The notes beneath the pieces were generated by a model. That model did no database searches. It was given only the letters and a program-made list of their open reading frames with translations, and was not told the DNA's origin. The translations under genes and the position numbers were made by a program. This document shows, in pieces, positions 9,401 through 19,695 of a DNA stretch of 64,000 nucleotides (the first letter of the stretch is position 1; every line of letters starts with the position of its first letter). This DNA comes from Arthrobacter hankyongi (GTDB lineage: Bacteria > Actinomycetota > Actinomycetes > Actinomycetales > Micrococcaceae), in assembly GCF_022012395.1 (NCBI RefSeq), contig NZ_JAKLTQ010000019.1, positions 27,844 through 91,843 on the forward strand. Direction: 5' to 3'.

Positions 9401-10209
9401 TGGCAGGTGTATCGAGCGAGTCACTGAAAGCGGCACAGCAGGCACTGGAAGCCAAGCTTCCGACGGCCCCGCTGTCCCTGGCAGAGGAACTCTTTGGAAT
9501 TCTGGGCCTGCTGGACAGCAACGCCGGCCTGCGCCGCGCCCTGACCGACCCGGCCCGCGAAGGCGGCGATAAGGCGACGCTGATCGCCAAGCTGCTCGGG
9601 CCCACGGTCTCGCCTGATGCCAAGGCCGTGGCCGAGGCCCTGGCCGCGTCCCGCTGGGCCCAGCCGCGCGACATCGGCGATGCGCTGGAGACCCTCGCGG
9701 CCACCGTGGCCATTGGCGTTGCCGAGAGCAAGGGCATTGACGGACTCGAAGGTCTGGAACGGGACCTGTTCAGGTTCATCCGGGTAGTGGAGGCAGACCA
9801 TGCTCTGCAGCGCGCCCTGGTGGAGCCGCAGGCACCGGCCGAGGCCAAAACGGCACTGGCTCTCCGGCTTGTACCGAATGCCGGCCCCGAGGCGCAGGTC
9901 CTGATCCGCCAGGCGGTGTCCGCCCCGCGCGGACACAAGCCGGTGGCGCTGGTCCGGCGCTTCGTGGAACTGGTGGCCAAGCGCCAGCAGCGTTGGATTG
10001 CCAGCGTCAGCGTTACCCGTCCGCTGACGCAGGAGCAGATCCAGCGCCTGCAGGCCGGGCTCAACGCCCTGTACGGCCGCGGGCTCAGGATCAACGTCAA
10101 TGTTGACCCTTCACTGGTTGGCGGTGTGCGGGTCCAGGTGGGCGACGAGGTCGTCGATTCGACAGTGGCCGCCCGTGTGGCCGAACTCCGCCGGAAGCTG
10201 GCGGTCTAG
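9400..10209 (+). CDS. atpH: ATP synthase F1 subunit delta
   Basis: Connects the b stalk to the top of the alpha/beta hexamer. The protein has 269 residues, longer than the ~180 of E. coli, as in other Arthrobacter-type delta subunits. The C-terminal part has the family hallmark (RINVNVDPSLVGGVRVQVGDEVVDSTV). The start codon overlaps the atpF stop. Confidence 0.93.
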   Translation: MAGVSSESLKAAQQALEAKLPTAPLSLAEELFGILGLLDSNAGLRRALTDPAREGGDKATLIAKLLGPTVSPDAKAVAEALAASRWAQPRDIGDALETLAATVAIGVAESKGIDGLEGLERDLFRFIRVVEADHALQRALVEPQAPAEAKTALALRLVPNAGPEAQVLIRQAVSAPRGHKPVALVRRFVELVAKRQQRWIASVSVTRPLTQEQIQRLQAGLNALYGRGLRINVNVDPSLVGGVRVQVGDEVVDSTVAARVAELRRKLAV

Positions 10210-10272
10210 CGCTGCCCCCACGGGGAAGCAGCCGGTGCCGTAAGCCTTAGAACAGACTGAAACATACACAGG

Positions 10273-10288
10273 TCACCGCATGCGGTGA
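10273..10288. promoter_or_regulatory. Perfect 16-bp palindrome before atpA
   Basis: TCACCGCATGCGGTGA is its own exact reverse complement with no loop. It lies in the 107-base gap between atpH and atpA, 28 bases before the atpA ATG. It could be a protein-binding site or an RNA processing signal. No function is known from the sequence. Confidence 0.5.
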
Positions 10289-10316
10289 TCGCAATAAAGG
10301 AGAGCAGGGACTGCAG

Positions 10317-11954
10317 ATGGCCGAATTGACCATCAACGCCGACGACGTCCGTAATGCGTTGAACGAGTTCGCGGCGTCCTACGAACCCGGCAGCGCCGAG
10401 CGCGTTGAAGTTGGCCGCGTATCCACCGCCAGCGATGGCATTGCCCGTGTCGAGGGTCTTCCCTCGGCCATGGCGAACGAACTGCTGCGGTTCGAGAACG
10501 GCATCCTGGGCCTGGCCCAGAACCTGGACACCCGCGAGATCGGCGTCGTCGTCCTGGGCGACTTCACCGGCATCGAAGAAGGCATGGAAGTCCACCGCAC
10601 CGGCGAGATCCTCTCGGTGCCGGTCGGCGACGCCTTCCTGGGCCGTGTGGTGGACCCGCTGGGCGAGCCGATCGACGATCTGGGCCCGATCGAATCCGAG
10701 GGCCGCCGCGCCCTGGAATTGCAGGCTCCGGGCGTCACCCAGCGCAAGTCGGTGCACGAGCCGCTGCAGACCGGCCTCAAGGCCATTGACGCGATGATTC
10801 CGATCGGCCGCGGCCAGCGCCAGCTGATCATCGGCGACCGCCAGACCGGCAAGACCGCCATCGCCGTGGACACCATCATCAACCAGAAGGCCAACTGGGA
10901 CTCCGGCGACGTCAACAGGCAGGTGCGCTGCGTCTACGTGGCCATCGGCCAGAAGGCCTCCACCATCGCCGCCGTGCGGCAGACGCTGGAGGAGAAGGGC
11001 GCGATGGAGTACACCACCATCGTGGCCTCCCCGGCGTCCGATCCGGCCGGCTTCAAGTACCTGGCACCATACGCCGGTTCGGCCATCGGCCAGCACTGGA
11101 TGTACGGCGGCAAGCACGTCCTGATCGTGTTCGACGACCTCTCCAAGCAGGCCGAGGCCTACCGTGCCGTGTCGCTGCTGCTGCGCCGTCCGCCGGGACG
11201 CGAGGCCTACCCGGGCGACGTGTTCTACCTGCACTCCCGCCTGCTGGAGCGTTGTGCCAAGCTTTCCGACGATCTCGGCGCCGGTTCGATGACCGGCCTG
11301 CCGATCATCGAAACCAAGGCGAACGACGTCTCGGCCTACATCCCGACCAACGTCATCTCCATCACCGACGGCCAGATCTTCCTGCAGTCGGACCTGTTCA
11401 ACGCCAACCAGCGTCCGGCCGTGGACGTGGGCATTTCCGTGTCCCGCGTCGGTGGTTCCGCCCAGATCAAGGCCATGAAGAAGGTCTCCGGTACGTTGAA
11501 GCTGGAGCTGGCCCAGTACCGCGACATGCAGGCGTTCGCGATGTTCGCCTCGGACCTTGATGCCGCCTCCCGGCAGCAGCTGGCCCGCGGTGCCCGCCTG
11601 ACCGAGCTGCTCAAGCAGGGCCAGTACTCGCCGTACGCGGTCGAGGACCAGGTTGTCTCCATCTGGGCCGGCACCAACGGCTTCCTGGACGATGTCCCGG
11701 TCGAGGATGTGCAGCGCTTCGAGCAGGGCTTCATCGAGCACCTGCGCCACCGCACCGCGGTGCTGACCACGATCGGTCAGACCAAGCAGCTCGAGGACTC
11801 CACCGTCGACGAGCTCAAGGCCCAGATTGCTGACTTCAAGCAGGGATTCTTCGGCGAAGGGGACAGCCACCTGGTTGCCCCGGGCCGCGAAGAGCATGAC
11901 CCGCTGGCCGAGGAAGCGGTCGATCAGGAACAGATCGTCAAGCAGAAGCGCTAA
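10317..11954 (+). CDS. atpA: ATP synthase F1 subunit alpha
   Basis: Non-catalytic nucleotide-binding subunit of the F1 head, 545 residues. The P-loop is GDRQTGKTA, followed by the conserved [13 protein letters not shown] and [18 protein letters not shown] segments. AAGGAG and AGGGA lie upstream of the ATG at 10317. Three alpha subunits alternate with three beta subunits around gamma. Confidence 0.98.
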   Translation: MAELTINADDVRNALNEFAASYEPGSAERVEVGRVSTASDGIARVEGLPSAMANELLRFENGILGLAQNLDTREIGVVVLGDFTGIEEGMEVHRTGEILSVPVGDAFLGRVVDPLGEPIDDLGPIESEGRRALELQAPGVTQRKSVHEPLQTGLKAIDAMIPIGRGQRQLIIGDRQTGKTAIAVDTIINQKANWDSGDVNRQVRCVYVAIGQKASTIAAVRQTLEEKGAMEYTTIVASPASDPAGFKYLAPYAGSAIGQHWMYGGKHVLIVFDDLSKQAEAYRAVSLLLRRPPGREAYPGDVFYLHSRLLERCAKLSDDLGAGSMTGLPIIETKANDVSAYIPTNVISITDGQIFLQSDLFNANQRPAVDVGISVSRVGGSAQIKAMKKVSGTLKLELAQYRDMQAFAMFASDLDAASRQQLARGARLTELLKQGQYSPYAVEDQVVSIWAGTNGFLDDVPVEDVQRFEQGFIEHLRHRTAVLTTIGQTKQLEDSTVDELKAQIADFKQGFFGEGDSHLVAPGREEHDPLAEEAVDQEQIVKQKR

Positions 11955-11965
11955 TTCGTTTTCGA

Positions 11966-12012
11966 TGACGGGGCGGTGCCGCCGGCATGGCCAGGCCGGT
12001 GCCGCCCCGTCA
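11966..12012 (+). other. Hairpin between atpA and atpG
   Basis: TGACGGGGCGG (11966-11976) pairs exactly with 12002-12012, and further GC pairs form inside. No T-run follows and the operon continues, so a partial terminator, RNA stabiliser or processing site is more likely than a full stop. Confidence 0.55.
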
Positions 12013-12035
12013 GCGAGGATTAGGAAAGGAAAAGT

Positions 12036-12929
12036 ATGGGAGCCCAGATTCGGGTCTATCGCCAGAAGATCGCATCGACGACGGCGATGCGCAAGATCTT
12101 CAAGGCGATGGAACTGATCGCCGCCTCGCGGATTGGAAAGGCCCGCAGCCGGGTGGCTGCGTCGCTGCCTTACGCGAACGCGCTCACCCGTGCCGTTTCT
12201 GCTGTGGCCTCACAGTCTGAGATCGACCATCCGCTGACCACCGAACCGGAGCAGATCCGGCGCGCGGCAGTCCTGGTTATGACCTCCGACCGCGGCCTTG
12301 CAGGATCGTACTCCGCCTCCGTGCTCAAGCAGGCCCAGTCGTTGACTGAACTGCTGCGCGGAGAAGGCAAGGAAGTCCGCCACTACCTGGTCGGACGCAA
12401 GGCCCAGGCCTATTTCGACTTCCGCAGCATTCCGTACCAGCGGGTGTGGACCGGCGGAACGGACGCGCCGGCATTCGAAACGGCCCGCGAGATCGGCGAC
12501 GCTGTCCTCGCTGACTTCAGCACTCCCTTCGAGGACGGCGGCGTGGACGAGATCCATGTCGTCTACACCCGGTTCAAGTCCATGGTCACCCAGGAGCCCG
12601 CGGTTATCCGCCTGCTTCCGCTGGAGGTCGTGGAGGAGGAAGCGGCCAACGAGTCGGAGCTGCTGCCGCTGTACGAATACGAGCCCGAACCGGCCCAGGT
12701 GCTCGATGCGCTGCTGCCGCGGTACATCGAGTCCCGGATCTTCGCAGCCCTGCTGCAGGCTGCGGCCAGCGAGCTGGCGGCCCGCCAGCGCGCCATGAAG
12801 TCCGCCGGGGACAATGCGAATGAGCTCATCAAGAAGTACACCCGGCTGCGCAACAATGCCCGCCAGGCCGAGATCACGCAGGAGCTCACCGAGATTGTGG
12901 GCGGTGCGGACGCCCTTAGCGCGTCCTGA
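12036..12929 (+). CDS. atpG: ATP synthase F1 subunit gamma
   Basis: Central rotor shaft, 297 residues. The N-terminal helix ([28 protein letters not shown]) and the C-terminal helix ([17 protein letters not shown]...[19 protein letters not shown]) form the coiled-coil that turns inside the hexamer. A ribosome binding site (AAAGGAAAA) precedes the ATG at 12036. Confidence 0.97.
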   Translation: MGAQIRVYRQKIASTTAMRKIFKAMELIAASRIGKARSRVAASLPYANALTRAVSAVASQSEIDHPLTTEPEQIRRAAVLVMTSDRGLAGSYSASVLKQAQSLTELLRGEGKEVRHYLVGRKAQAYFDFRSIPYQRVWTGGTDAPAFETAREIGDAVLADFSTPFEDGGVDEIHVVYTRFKSMVTQEPAVIRLLPLEVVEEEAANESELLPLYEYEPEPAQVLDALLPRYIESRIFAALLQAAASELAARQRAMKSAGDNANELIKKYTRLRNNARQAEITQELTEIVGGADALSAS

Positions 12930-12989
12930 CCCCCGCAGCCGAAGCGCCAGCAACGCTGCACACCGTAAACCTATCCCCACGCCATCTAA

Positions 12990-14471
<1,482 letters not shown>

Positions 14472-14476
14472 GGCCA

Positions 14477-14773
14477 GTGGCTGACAATTCTGCTGAACTG
14501 CAAGTTGAGATTGTTGCGGCGGACCACTTCGTGTGGTCCGGCGGAGCAAGTATGGTGAAGGCGCGCACCGCCGACGGCGAGATCGGGATCCTTCCGGGTC
14601 ACACGCCGGTGATTGCCATCCTGGCTCCCGGTGAGCTGGCCATCGAGCCGGTCTCCGGCCAGCGGATGGCCTTCACCGTCGACGGCGGTTTCTTCTCCGT
14701 TGACCGCAACCGGGTAGTGATCGTGGCCGACAACGCCACTGCTCAAGGCCCGGCGACGGCAGGCACCCGCTAG
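14477..14773 (+). CDS. atpC: ATP synthase F1 subunit epsilon (short form)
   Basis: Rotor subunit of 98 residues. It is essentially the beta-sandwich domain (GEIGILPGHTPVIAILAPGEL) with almost none of the C-terminal helical hairpin that mediates inhibition in E. coli. The short form is usual in Micrococcaceae. The start is GTG at 14477, 6 bases after atpD. Confidence 0.93.
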   Translation: MADNSAELQVEIVAADHFVWSGGASMVKARTADGEIGILPGHTPVIAILAPGELAIEPVSGQRMAFTVDGGFFSVDRNRVVIVADNATAQGPATAGTR

Positions 14774-14781
14774 CCTCGCGA

Positions 14782-15213
14782 GTGGACGCGTTCGGTTTCC
14801 CGGTGGCAGCATTGACGGCAGTCCTGCTGCTGCTCTTGCTGTCCCTGGTTGCCCTGGGGGTGCGCCGCTATCAACTGCGGCGCACCCTGGGCACCTTCGA
14901 TGCTTCGCTCTGCCATGCCCCCGGCAAATGGGAGCTGGGCATTGGACGGTATGCCGACAAGCACCTGGAGTGGATGCGGCTCCTCTCGCTCAGCCCCCGC
15001 CCGCGCCGCAGGTACCTGCGCAGTTCCCTGGAACTGAAGGGTTGGCGGCAGCCCACCGAGCAGGAAAGCACGAAGGTCCAGCCCGGAACCGTGGTGGCGA
15101 TGCTCTCCTACGAGGGCCAGGACCTGCAGCTGGCCTTGAGCTTCGAGGTCTACGCGGGGCTGTCCGCATGGCTCGAGGCCGGTCCCGTGATCGGCATCGG
15201 TACCTGGCGCTGA
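14782..15213 (+). CDS. DUF2550 membrane-anchored protein
   Basis: Protein of 143 residues. One N-terminal transmembrane helix (about 8-28) precedes a soluble domain with KWELGIGRYADKHLEWMRLLSLSPRPRR. This family of unknown function sits directly after atpC in many actinobacteria and is likely co-transcribed with the atp operon. The start is GTG at 14782, 9 bases after atpC. No catalytic motif is apparent. Confidence 0.85.
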   Translation: MDAFGFPVAALTAVLLLLLLSLVALGVRRYQLRRTLGTFDASLCHAPGKWELGIGRYADKHLEWMRLLSLSPRPRRRYLRSSLELKGWRQPTEQESTKVQPGTVVAMLSYEGQDLQLALSFEVYAGLSAWLEAGPVIGIGTWR

Positions 15214-15337
15214 ACTGCCCGCACCGGACGGCTCCGGCACTGCCGCGCGGCTCCCGTCAAGGGATGCCGCGCTTTGTGCTTAACCGGCCGTCCTCCGCCC
15301 CTAAGACAGGGGCACGCCAATCTCAAGGATGGACACT

Positions 15338-16612
15338 ATGGAAGACGTCATTCTGGTCACCGGGCCCTGCACGCTGTCCGGACACGTGGAGGTCACCGGC
15401 GCCAAGAACAGCGTGCTGAAGCTGATGGCCGCTGTCCTGCTGGCCGAAGGCAGGTCATCGATTTCCAATGTGCCGAACATCCAGGACGTCTGGATCATGG
15501 CGGAACTGCTCCGCCGGCTCGGCTGCACCGTCGACTACGATGTCGACGCGGCCACGGTGCACATCGAAGTGCCGGCCGTCCCCGGCCACCAGGCCGACTA
15601 TGACCTGGTGCGGGCCATGCGGGCTTCGATCTCCGTGCTTGGGCCGTTGGTGGCCCGCTGCCGCGGCGCCGAGGTGGCCCTGCCCGGCGGAGACGCAATC
15701 GGTTCGCGCGGACTGGATATGCACCGCGGGGGACTGGAACTCATGGGCGCCGACATCACTATCGACCACGGCTACCTGGTAGCCCGCGCTCCCGACGGTC
15801 TGCGGGGAGCGCACCACAACCTGCCGTTCCCCTCGGTAGGAGCGACCGAGAACCTCATGATGGCGGCGACCCTTGCCCGTGGTACCACCATCATCGAGAA
15901 CGCTGCCCGTGAACCGGAAATCGTGGACATTGCCAACCTGCTCTCCGCGATGGGGGCGAGTATCGAAGGGGCGGGCACACCTACCGTGGTGGTGCATGGC
16001 GTGGAGTCGCTGCGGCCGGTGACGCACCGGACCGTGCCGGACCGTATTGCCGCGGGCACCTGGGCCTTCGCCGCCGCCATCAGCGGCGGCACCGTCGATG
16101 TCCGCCACGCCGATCCCCGGCACCTGGCGGTGGTGCTGGACAAGCTGACCCAGGCAGGCTGCCGGATTGAGGCCCGCGACGACGGGTTTACGGTGGCCGG
16201 GCCGCAGCGGCCGCAGCCGATCAACGTCTCCACCTTGCCGTATCCCGGATTTCCCACCGACCTGCAGCCGTTCGTGGTGGCCCTGAACGCGGTGGCTGAG
16301 GGGAACGGCATGGTCACGGAGAACGTTTTCGAGGCCCGCTGGGGCTTCACCTCGGAACTGGCACGGCTCGGTGCGGTGGTGCGGCTGGACGGCCACCACG
16401 CGCTGATCAAGGGCGTCTCCCGGCTCTCCGGTGCACCGGTGGAAGCCCACGATATCCGGGCCGGCGCAGCCTTGGTCATCGCCGGGCTGGTGGCGGACGG
16501 CGTTACGGAGGTCCGCGGCGTCGGCCATATCGACCGCGGCTACGAACGGTTCGACGACCAGCTGCGTGGACTCGGTGCCCAGGTGCAGCGGCACCGGACC
16601 GACGGTGCTTGA
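15338..16612 (+). CDS. murA: UDP-N-acetylglucosamine 1-carboxyvinyltransferase with Asp at the Cys115 position
   Basis: First committed step of peptidoglycan synthesis: transfers enolpyruvate from PEP to UDP-GlcNAc. The protein has 424 residues in two inside-out alpha/beta domains ([20 protein letters not shown] near the N-terminus, [14 protein letters not shown] later). In the catalytic loop [10 protein letters not shown] the residue is Asp119 (codon 15692-15694), not Cys. The same change in mycobacterial MurA gives intrinsic fosfomycin resistance. The start is set at ATG 15338, with AAGGA eight bases upstream; the ATG at 15329 lies within that ribosome site. It converges on cspA, with a shared hairpin between them. 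Confidence 0.95.
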   Translation: MEDVILVTGPCTLSGHVEVTGAKNSVLKLMAAVLLAEGRSSISNVPNIQDVWIMAELLRRLGCTVDYDVDAATVHIEVPAVPGHQADYDLVRAMRASISVLGPLVARCRGAEVALPGGDAIGSRGLDMHRGGLELMGADITIDHGYLVARAPDGLRGAHHNLPFPSVGATENLMMAATLARGTTIIENAAREPEIVDIANLLSAMGASIEGAGTPTVVVHGVESLRPVTHRTVPDRIAAGTWAFAAAISGGTVDVRHADPRHLAVVLDKLTQAGCRIEARDDGFTVAGPQRPQPINVSTLPYPGFPTDLQPFVVALNAVAEGNGMVTENVFEARWGFTSELARLGAVVRLDGHHALIKGVSRLSGAPVEAHDIRAGAALVIAGLVADGVTEVRGVGHIDRGYERFDDQLRGLGAQVQRHRTDGA

Positions 16613-16623
16613 CAATCGTGAGG

Positions 16624-16674
16624 TGACAATGCAGTGGCCCCGCAAGCTGTGCCTGCGGGGCCACTGCATTGTCA
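16624..16674. terminator. Perfect 21-bp hairpin between convergent murA and cspA
   Basis: Bases 16624-16644 and 16654-16674 are exact reverse complements with a 9-base loop. Placed 11 bases after murA and 36 bases beyond the cspA stop, it can serve both strands. Confidence 0.8.
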
Positions 16675-16710
16675 TATCCTGCGGCGTCGCAGGACTGGTG
16701 CGGCTGGGCG

Positions 16711-16914
16711 CTAGATAAGGGTGACGCCGGTGGCCTGCGGGCCCTTGGCGCCCTGGCCGATCTCGAAGCTCACACGCTGGTTCTCATCCAGGGTCCGGAA
16801 TCCGTTGGTCTGGATCTCGGAGTAGTGGACGAAAACGTCGCCTTCGGCGTCATCCGGAGTGATGAAGCCGAAGCCCTTTTCAGCGTTAAACCACTTGACG
16901 GTCCCCTGTGCCAT
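16711..16914 (-). CDS. cspA: Cold-shock domain protein
   Basis: Single-stranded RNA/DNA-binding chaperone of 67 residues. The nucleic acid-binding motifs are KGFGFI (13-18) and VFVHY (27-31). GAGGAG lies seven bases before the ATG on the minus strand. The long (283-base) gap upstream, AT-rich at 17130-17170, would allow the long 5' leader typical of csp mRNAs. Confidence 0.96.
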   Translation of the reverse strand: MAQGTVKWFNAEKGFGFITPDDAEGDVFVHYSEIQTNGFRTLDENQRVSFEIGQGAKGPQATGVTLI

Positions 16915-17197
16915 TTATTTCTCCTCATAATGGTACTTTTTCTCAGAGCAGCACACCTCGTACCGCTCCGGTTACTCCGCGGAAGCCACCTGCATTTTCC
17001 GGCCTGACGGCGGAGCTGAGGAGCTTCACACTCGCAACAACGTCCTGCGAGTATGAATAACACATCTACACAAAGACTGGCTTAAGCATCACACAGGGTC
17101 CGGGACAGGTCAACGACTCCAAGCGGCCGAAATGCATTGTTAAGAAATTATTATCCAACGGATTGAAATACTGCTTTGGGAACCATATCGGCGCAGG
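16915..17197 (-). other. cspA upstream region
   Basis: No gene is visible. On the minus strand it includes TTGACC followed 17 bases later by GATGCT (about 17070-17115) and an AT-rich stretch at 17130-17170, either of which could be the cspA promoter. I could not decide between them. The 3' end of nagA lies at the far edge. Confidence 0.4.
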
Positions 17198-18424
17198 TCA
17201 TTGCCTAAGTTCCGGAAGCCACTGGCCCTGCCGCAGGACTGCCACCAGCTCCAGTCCGGAGGTCGCCACCAGCACATCGGCGCTGTACCCCGGATGCAGG
17301 CTTCCGACCTCGTCCATCAGCGCCAGCAGGGATGCCGGGACGGTGGTTGCCGCCGTCACTGCATCGGCCAGGGGTACCCCTGCGGCCACCGTGCGGCGCA
17401 GCACATCCAGCAGCGTCGAGGTCCCGCCGGCCAGCACGCCGTCCACGGTGGCGACGCCGTCCGCCACGGTGACCTCGCTTCCACCCAGCGTGTAGCGTCC
17501 GTCCGGGCTGCCGGTGGCCGCGCAGGAATCGGAGACAAGCGCCACGTTCTCCGCGCCAATCAGGTCGAAGACGGTCAGCACCGTCTGCGGGTCAAGGTGG
17601 ACGCCGTCGGAAATCAATTCCACCACGGCCTGGCCGGCCTTGGCGGCCCGCAGGCTGGCAGCGGCGGGGCCGGGGGAGCGGTGGTGGGACGGCGGCATGG
17701 CATTAAACAGATGCGTGACCGTTGGCCGGCTGCTGTAGCCGTCGAAGCCGGCCGGGGCCAGGCCTTCGGCGGCCCGGGCCAGCGCCGCGGCGGCGGTGGC
17801 GGCATCGCAGTCGGTGTGGCCCAGTGATGGGTTGATGCCGCGGGCGGTCAGCAGGTCCACCAGCTCCTCGGCCCCGGCCAGTTCCGGCGCATAGGTCATG
17901 GAGCGCAGCTGGCCCTGACTGGCGTTGAGCAATTCGTCCACCAGTCCCGGGTCCGGCGCGGCCAGGTGTCCGCGCTGATGCGCGCCGCTGCGGACGGGGG
18001 ACAGGAAGGGGCCCTCGGCATGGATTCCGGCTATCAGGCCCTCCTGCGCCAGGGGCGCGAGCCGTTCCATGGCATCGATCAGTTCGTCGCGCGGAGCGGT
18101 GACGGTGCTGGCCAGCAGGGTGGTGGTGCCGCTGCGGTGGAGGAAGTCGACGGCGGTGCGGATGGCTTCGTTGCTGCCGGAGGTGAAATCCCCGCCGCGG
18201 GCGCCGTGGCAGTGCAGATCGATCAGTCCCGGCAGCAGGATGGCGCCGGCGGGCAGCTCGCGCTCCGCCCATCCGGTGGTGTCGAAACCGGTGGCCGGGC
18301 CTGCATAGACGATCCGCTCGCCGGCATAGGCCAGCAGCCCGTCCTCAATGACCTGTCCGTCGGTCACGATGCGCCCGCGGAAATATCCGCCGGACTGCGC
18401 CGTGGGCTGCGCGCTGGCTCTCAT
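17198..18424 (-). CDS. nagA: N-acetylglucosamine-6-phosphate deacetylase
   Basis: Deacetylates GlcNAc-6-P to glucosamine-6-P in amino sugar recycling. The protein has 408 residues of the amidohydrolase superfamily. Metal and substrate motifs are DLHCHG (70-74), HAEGPFLS, GHTDC, THLFNAM, ISDGVH and the catalytic Asp in LVSDSCAATG. TAGAAT on the minus strand (18431-18436) ends six bases before the ATG, indicating a leaderless mRNA, although nucS lies only 46 bases upstream in the same direction. Confidence 0.94.
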   Translation of the reverse strand: MRASAQPTAQSGGYFRGRIVTDGQVIEDGLLAYAGERIVYAGPATGFDTTGWAERELPAGAILLPGLIDLHCHGARGGDFTSGSNEAIRTAVDFLHRSGTTTLLASTVTAPRDELIDAMERLAPLAQEGLIAGIHAEGPFLSPVRSGAHQRGHLAAPDPGLVDELLNASQGQLRSMTYAPELAGAEELVDLLTARGINPSLGHTDCDAATAAAALARAAEGLAPAGFDGYSSRPTVTHLFNAMPPSHHRSPGPAAASLRAAKAGQAVVELISDGVHLDPQTVLTVFDLIGAENVALVSDSCAATGSPDGRYTLGGSEVTVADGVATVDGVLAGGTSTLLDVLRRTVAAGVPLADAVTAATTVPASLLALMDEVGSLHPGYSADVLVATSGLELVAVLRQGQWLPELRQ

Positions 18425-18430
18425 AGTCAG

Positions 18431-18436
18431 ATTCTA
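18431..18436 (-). promoter_or_regulatory. Leaderless-type -10 box for nagA
   Basis: TAGAAT on the minus strand with six bases to the nagA ATG (18424). No Shine-Dalgarno fits in that space. Confidence 0.6.
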
Positions 18437-18470
18437 GGGGCAGGTCCGCCCGGGCGCAGCGGACGGCAGG

Positions 18471-19166
18471 TCAGAACAGCCGCGACTCGATGTCGTCCAC
18501 GCCGCGCATGGCGTCGTAGTCCAGGGACAGGCACTCGATGCCGCGGTCGGTGGCCAGCACGCGTGCCTGCGGCTTGATCTGCTGGGCTGCGAACACGCCC
18601 CGGACCGGAGCCAGCAGCGGGTCGCGGTTGAGCAGTTCCAGGTAGCGGGTGAGCTGTTCGACGCCGTCGATGTCGCCGCGGCGCTTGAGTTCGACGGCGA
18701 CGGTGCGGCCCGCGGCGTCCCGGGCCAGGATGTCGACCGGGCCGATGGCGGTCATGTACTCGCGCCGGATCAGCGTGCAGCCCTGGCCCAGCAGGTGGAT
18801 CTGTTCGGCCAGCAGGCGCTGCAGGTCCGCCTCGACCCCGTCCTTGACCAGCCCCGGGTCGGCGCCCAGGTCGTGGCTCAGCTCGTGGAGATGTTCGTGG
18901 ATGCTGATGACCAGGCGGTCGTCGCTCTTGGCATGCTGCACGTTCCAGATCTCGGCCACGCCGGCTTCGTTGTCGTCCTCGTCCGGCTCCGTCACATGCA
19001 AAGTGGCCGGTGGGCTCATCCAGTTCAGCGGCTTGTAGGAGCCCCCGTCGGAATGGATGAGGACGGAACCGTCGGCCTTGACCATCAGCAGCCGGGTGGC
19101 CAGGGGCAGATGGGCGCGGAGGCGGCCGATGTAGTCGACGGAGCAGCGGGCAATAACTAGACGCAC
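18471..19166 (-). CDS. nucS: Mismatch-specific endonuclease NucS/EndoMS
   Basis: Replaces MutS/MutL in actinobacteria: cuts both strands at mismatches as a homodimer, usually with the beta clamp. The protein has 231 residues. The N-terminal DNA-binding domain begins [15 protein letters not shown]. The RecB-like nuclease core has Asp145 (GPVDIL), Glu159 and Lys161 (VAVELKRRG). The GTG at 19166 matches the family N-terminus exactly; a much longer upstream extension in the same frame lacks family resemblance. TAGACT (19175-19180) lies eight bases upstream of the start. Confidence 0.95.
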   Translation of the reverse strand: MRLVIARCSVDYIGRLRAHLPLATRLLMVKADGSVLIHSDGGSYKPLNWMSPPATLHVTEPDEDDNEAGVAEIWNVQHAKSDDRLVISIHEHLHELSHDLGADPGLVKDGVEADLQRLLAEQIHLLGQGCTLIRREYMTAIGPVDILARDAAGRTVAVELKRRGDIDGVEQLTRYLELLNRDPLLAPVRGVFAAQQIKPQARVLATDRGIECLSLDYDAMRGVDDIESRLF

Positions 19167-19174
19167 AGTAGGCC

Positions 19175-19180
19175 AGTCTA
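19175..19180 (-). promoter_or_regulatory. -10 box close to the nucS start
   Basis: TAGACT on the minus strand, eight bases before the nucS GTG. With a normal 6-7 base discriminator the mRNA would have at most a one- or two-base leader. Confidence 0.55.
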
Positions 19181-19201
19181 GACGCCGGAATGCTCCGCCT
19201 T

Positions 19202-19250
19202 CGAAACGGGATCCTGCTGTAGTCCGGAACGTGGGCAGAATCCCGTTTCG
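19202..19250. repeat. Inverted repeat between divergent nucS and the zinc-ribbon gene
   Basis: CGAAACGGGAT (19202-19212) is exactly complementary to 19240-19250. After one mismatch another four to five pairs form inside. It sits upstream of both divergent promoters and could be an operator or a cruciform. Confidence 0.5.
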
Positions 19251-19316
19251 CAGTGGAACCACCGTGGAGTGGCAGCGCGGACCGGACCCGGTTTGGCAGC
19301 GCGGCCGGCAGCTGGG

Positions 19317-19322
19317 CAGAAT
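19317..19322 (+). promoter_or_regulatory. Promoter of the small zinc-ribbon gene
   Basis: CAGAAT six bases before the ATG at 19329, with TTGGCA (19293-19298) 18 bases further upstream as a plausible -35 box. Confidence 0.5.
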
Positions 19323-19328
19323 TGGCGT

Positions 19329-19679
19329 ATGCCCCGCTCCAACCGTCCCCGCCGCCCCACCGGCCATGGTGCAAGGAAGGGCGCCGGGAACAAGTGGACG
19401 CGGGCTGCGGAGCCGGACGCGGATTTGGACCGTACGCGGTTCGGGCTGGCGGAGCGGCAGAGTGCTCCGGACGGGGAATGGAACATCCGGCGGATTTCGC
19501 CGTCCCGGGCGGCCAAGGACTACACCTGTCCCGGCTGTTCGCTGGTGATCAAGCCTGGCATGGAGCATCTGGTCGCCTGGCGCGAGGACTCGCTGTTCGG
19601 CGCGGAGGCTGCCCTGTCCGAGCGGCGGCACTGGCACCAGCACTGCTGGAACACCCGGAACTACCGCTACCGCGCCTAA
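19329..19679 (+). CDS. Small conserved protein with a CxxC...HxxxC zinc-ribbon-like motif
   Basis: Protein of 116 residues. The N-terminus is basic and Arg/Pro-rich. The second half has [14 protein letters not shown] and then [14 protein letters not shown], a pattern of two Cys, several His and a Cys that could bind zinc. It is divergent from nucS, an arrangement I recall from related genomes where the gene is annotated only loosely ('ATP/GTP-binding'). No nucleotide-binding motif is visible here. The function is unknown. Confidence 0.7.
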   Translation: MPRSNRPRRPTGHGARKGAGNKWTRAAEPDADLDRTRFGLAERQSAPDGEWNIRRISPSRAAKDYTCPGCSLVIKPGMEHLVAWREDSLFGAEAALSERRHWHQHCWNTRNYRYRA

Positions 19680-19695
19680 CTGCAGGCGCGCTGCG

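Noticed and set aside
18471..19643. NucS frame with a 160-residue N-terminal extension
   Set aside because: The extension runs antisense through the small zinc-ribbon gene and does not resemble NucS; the family N-terminus begins exactly at GTG 19166.
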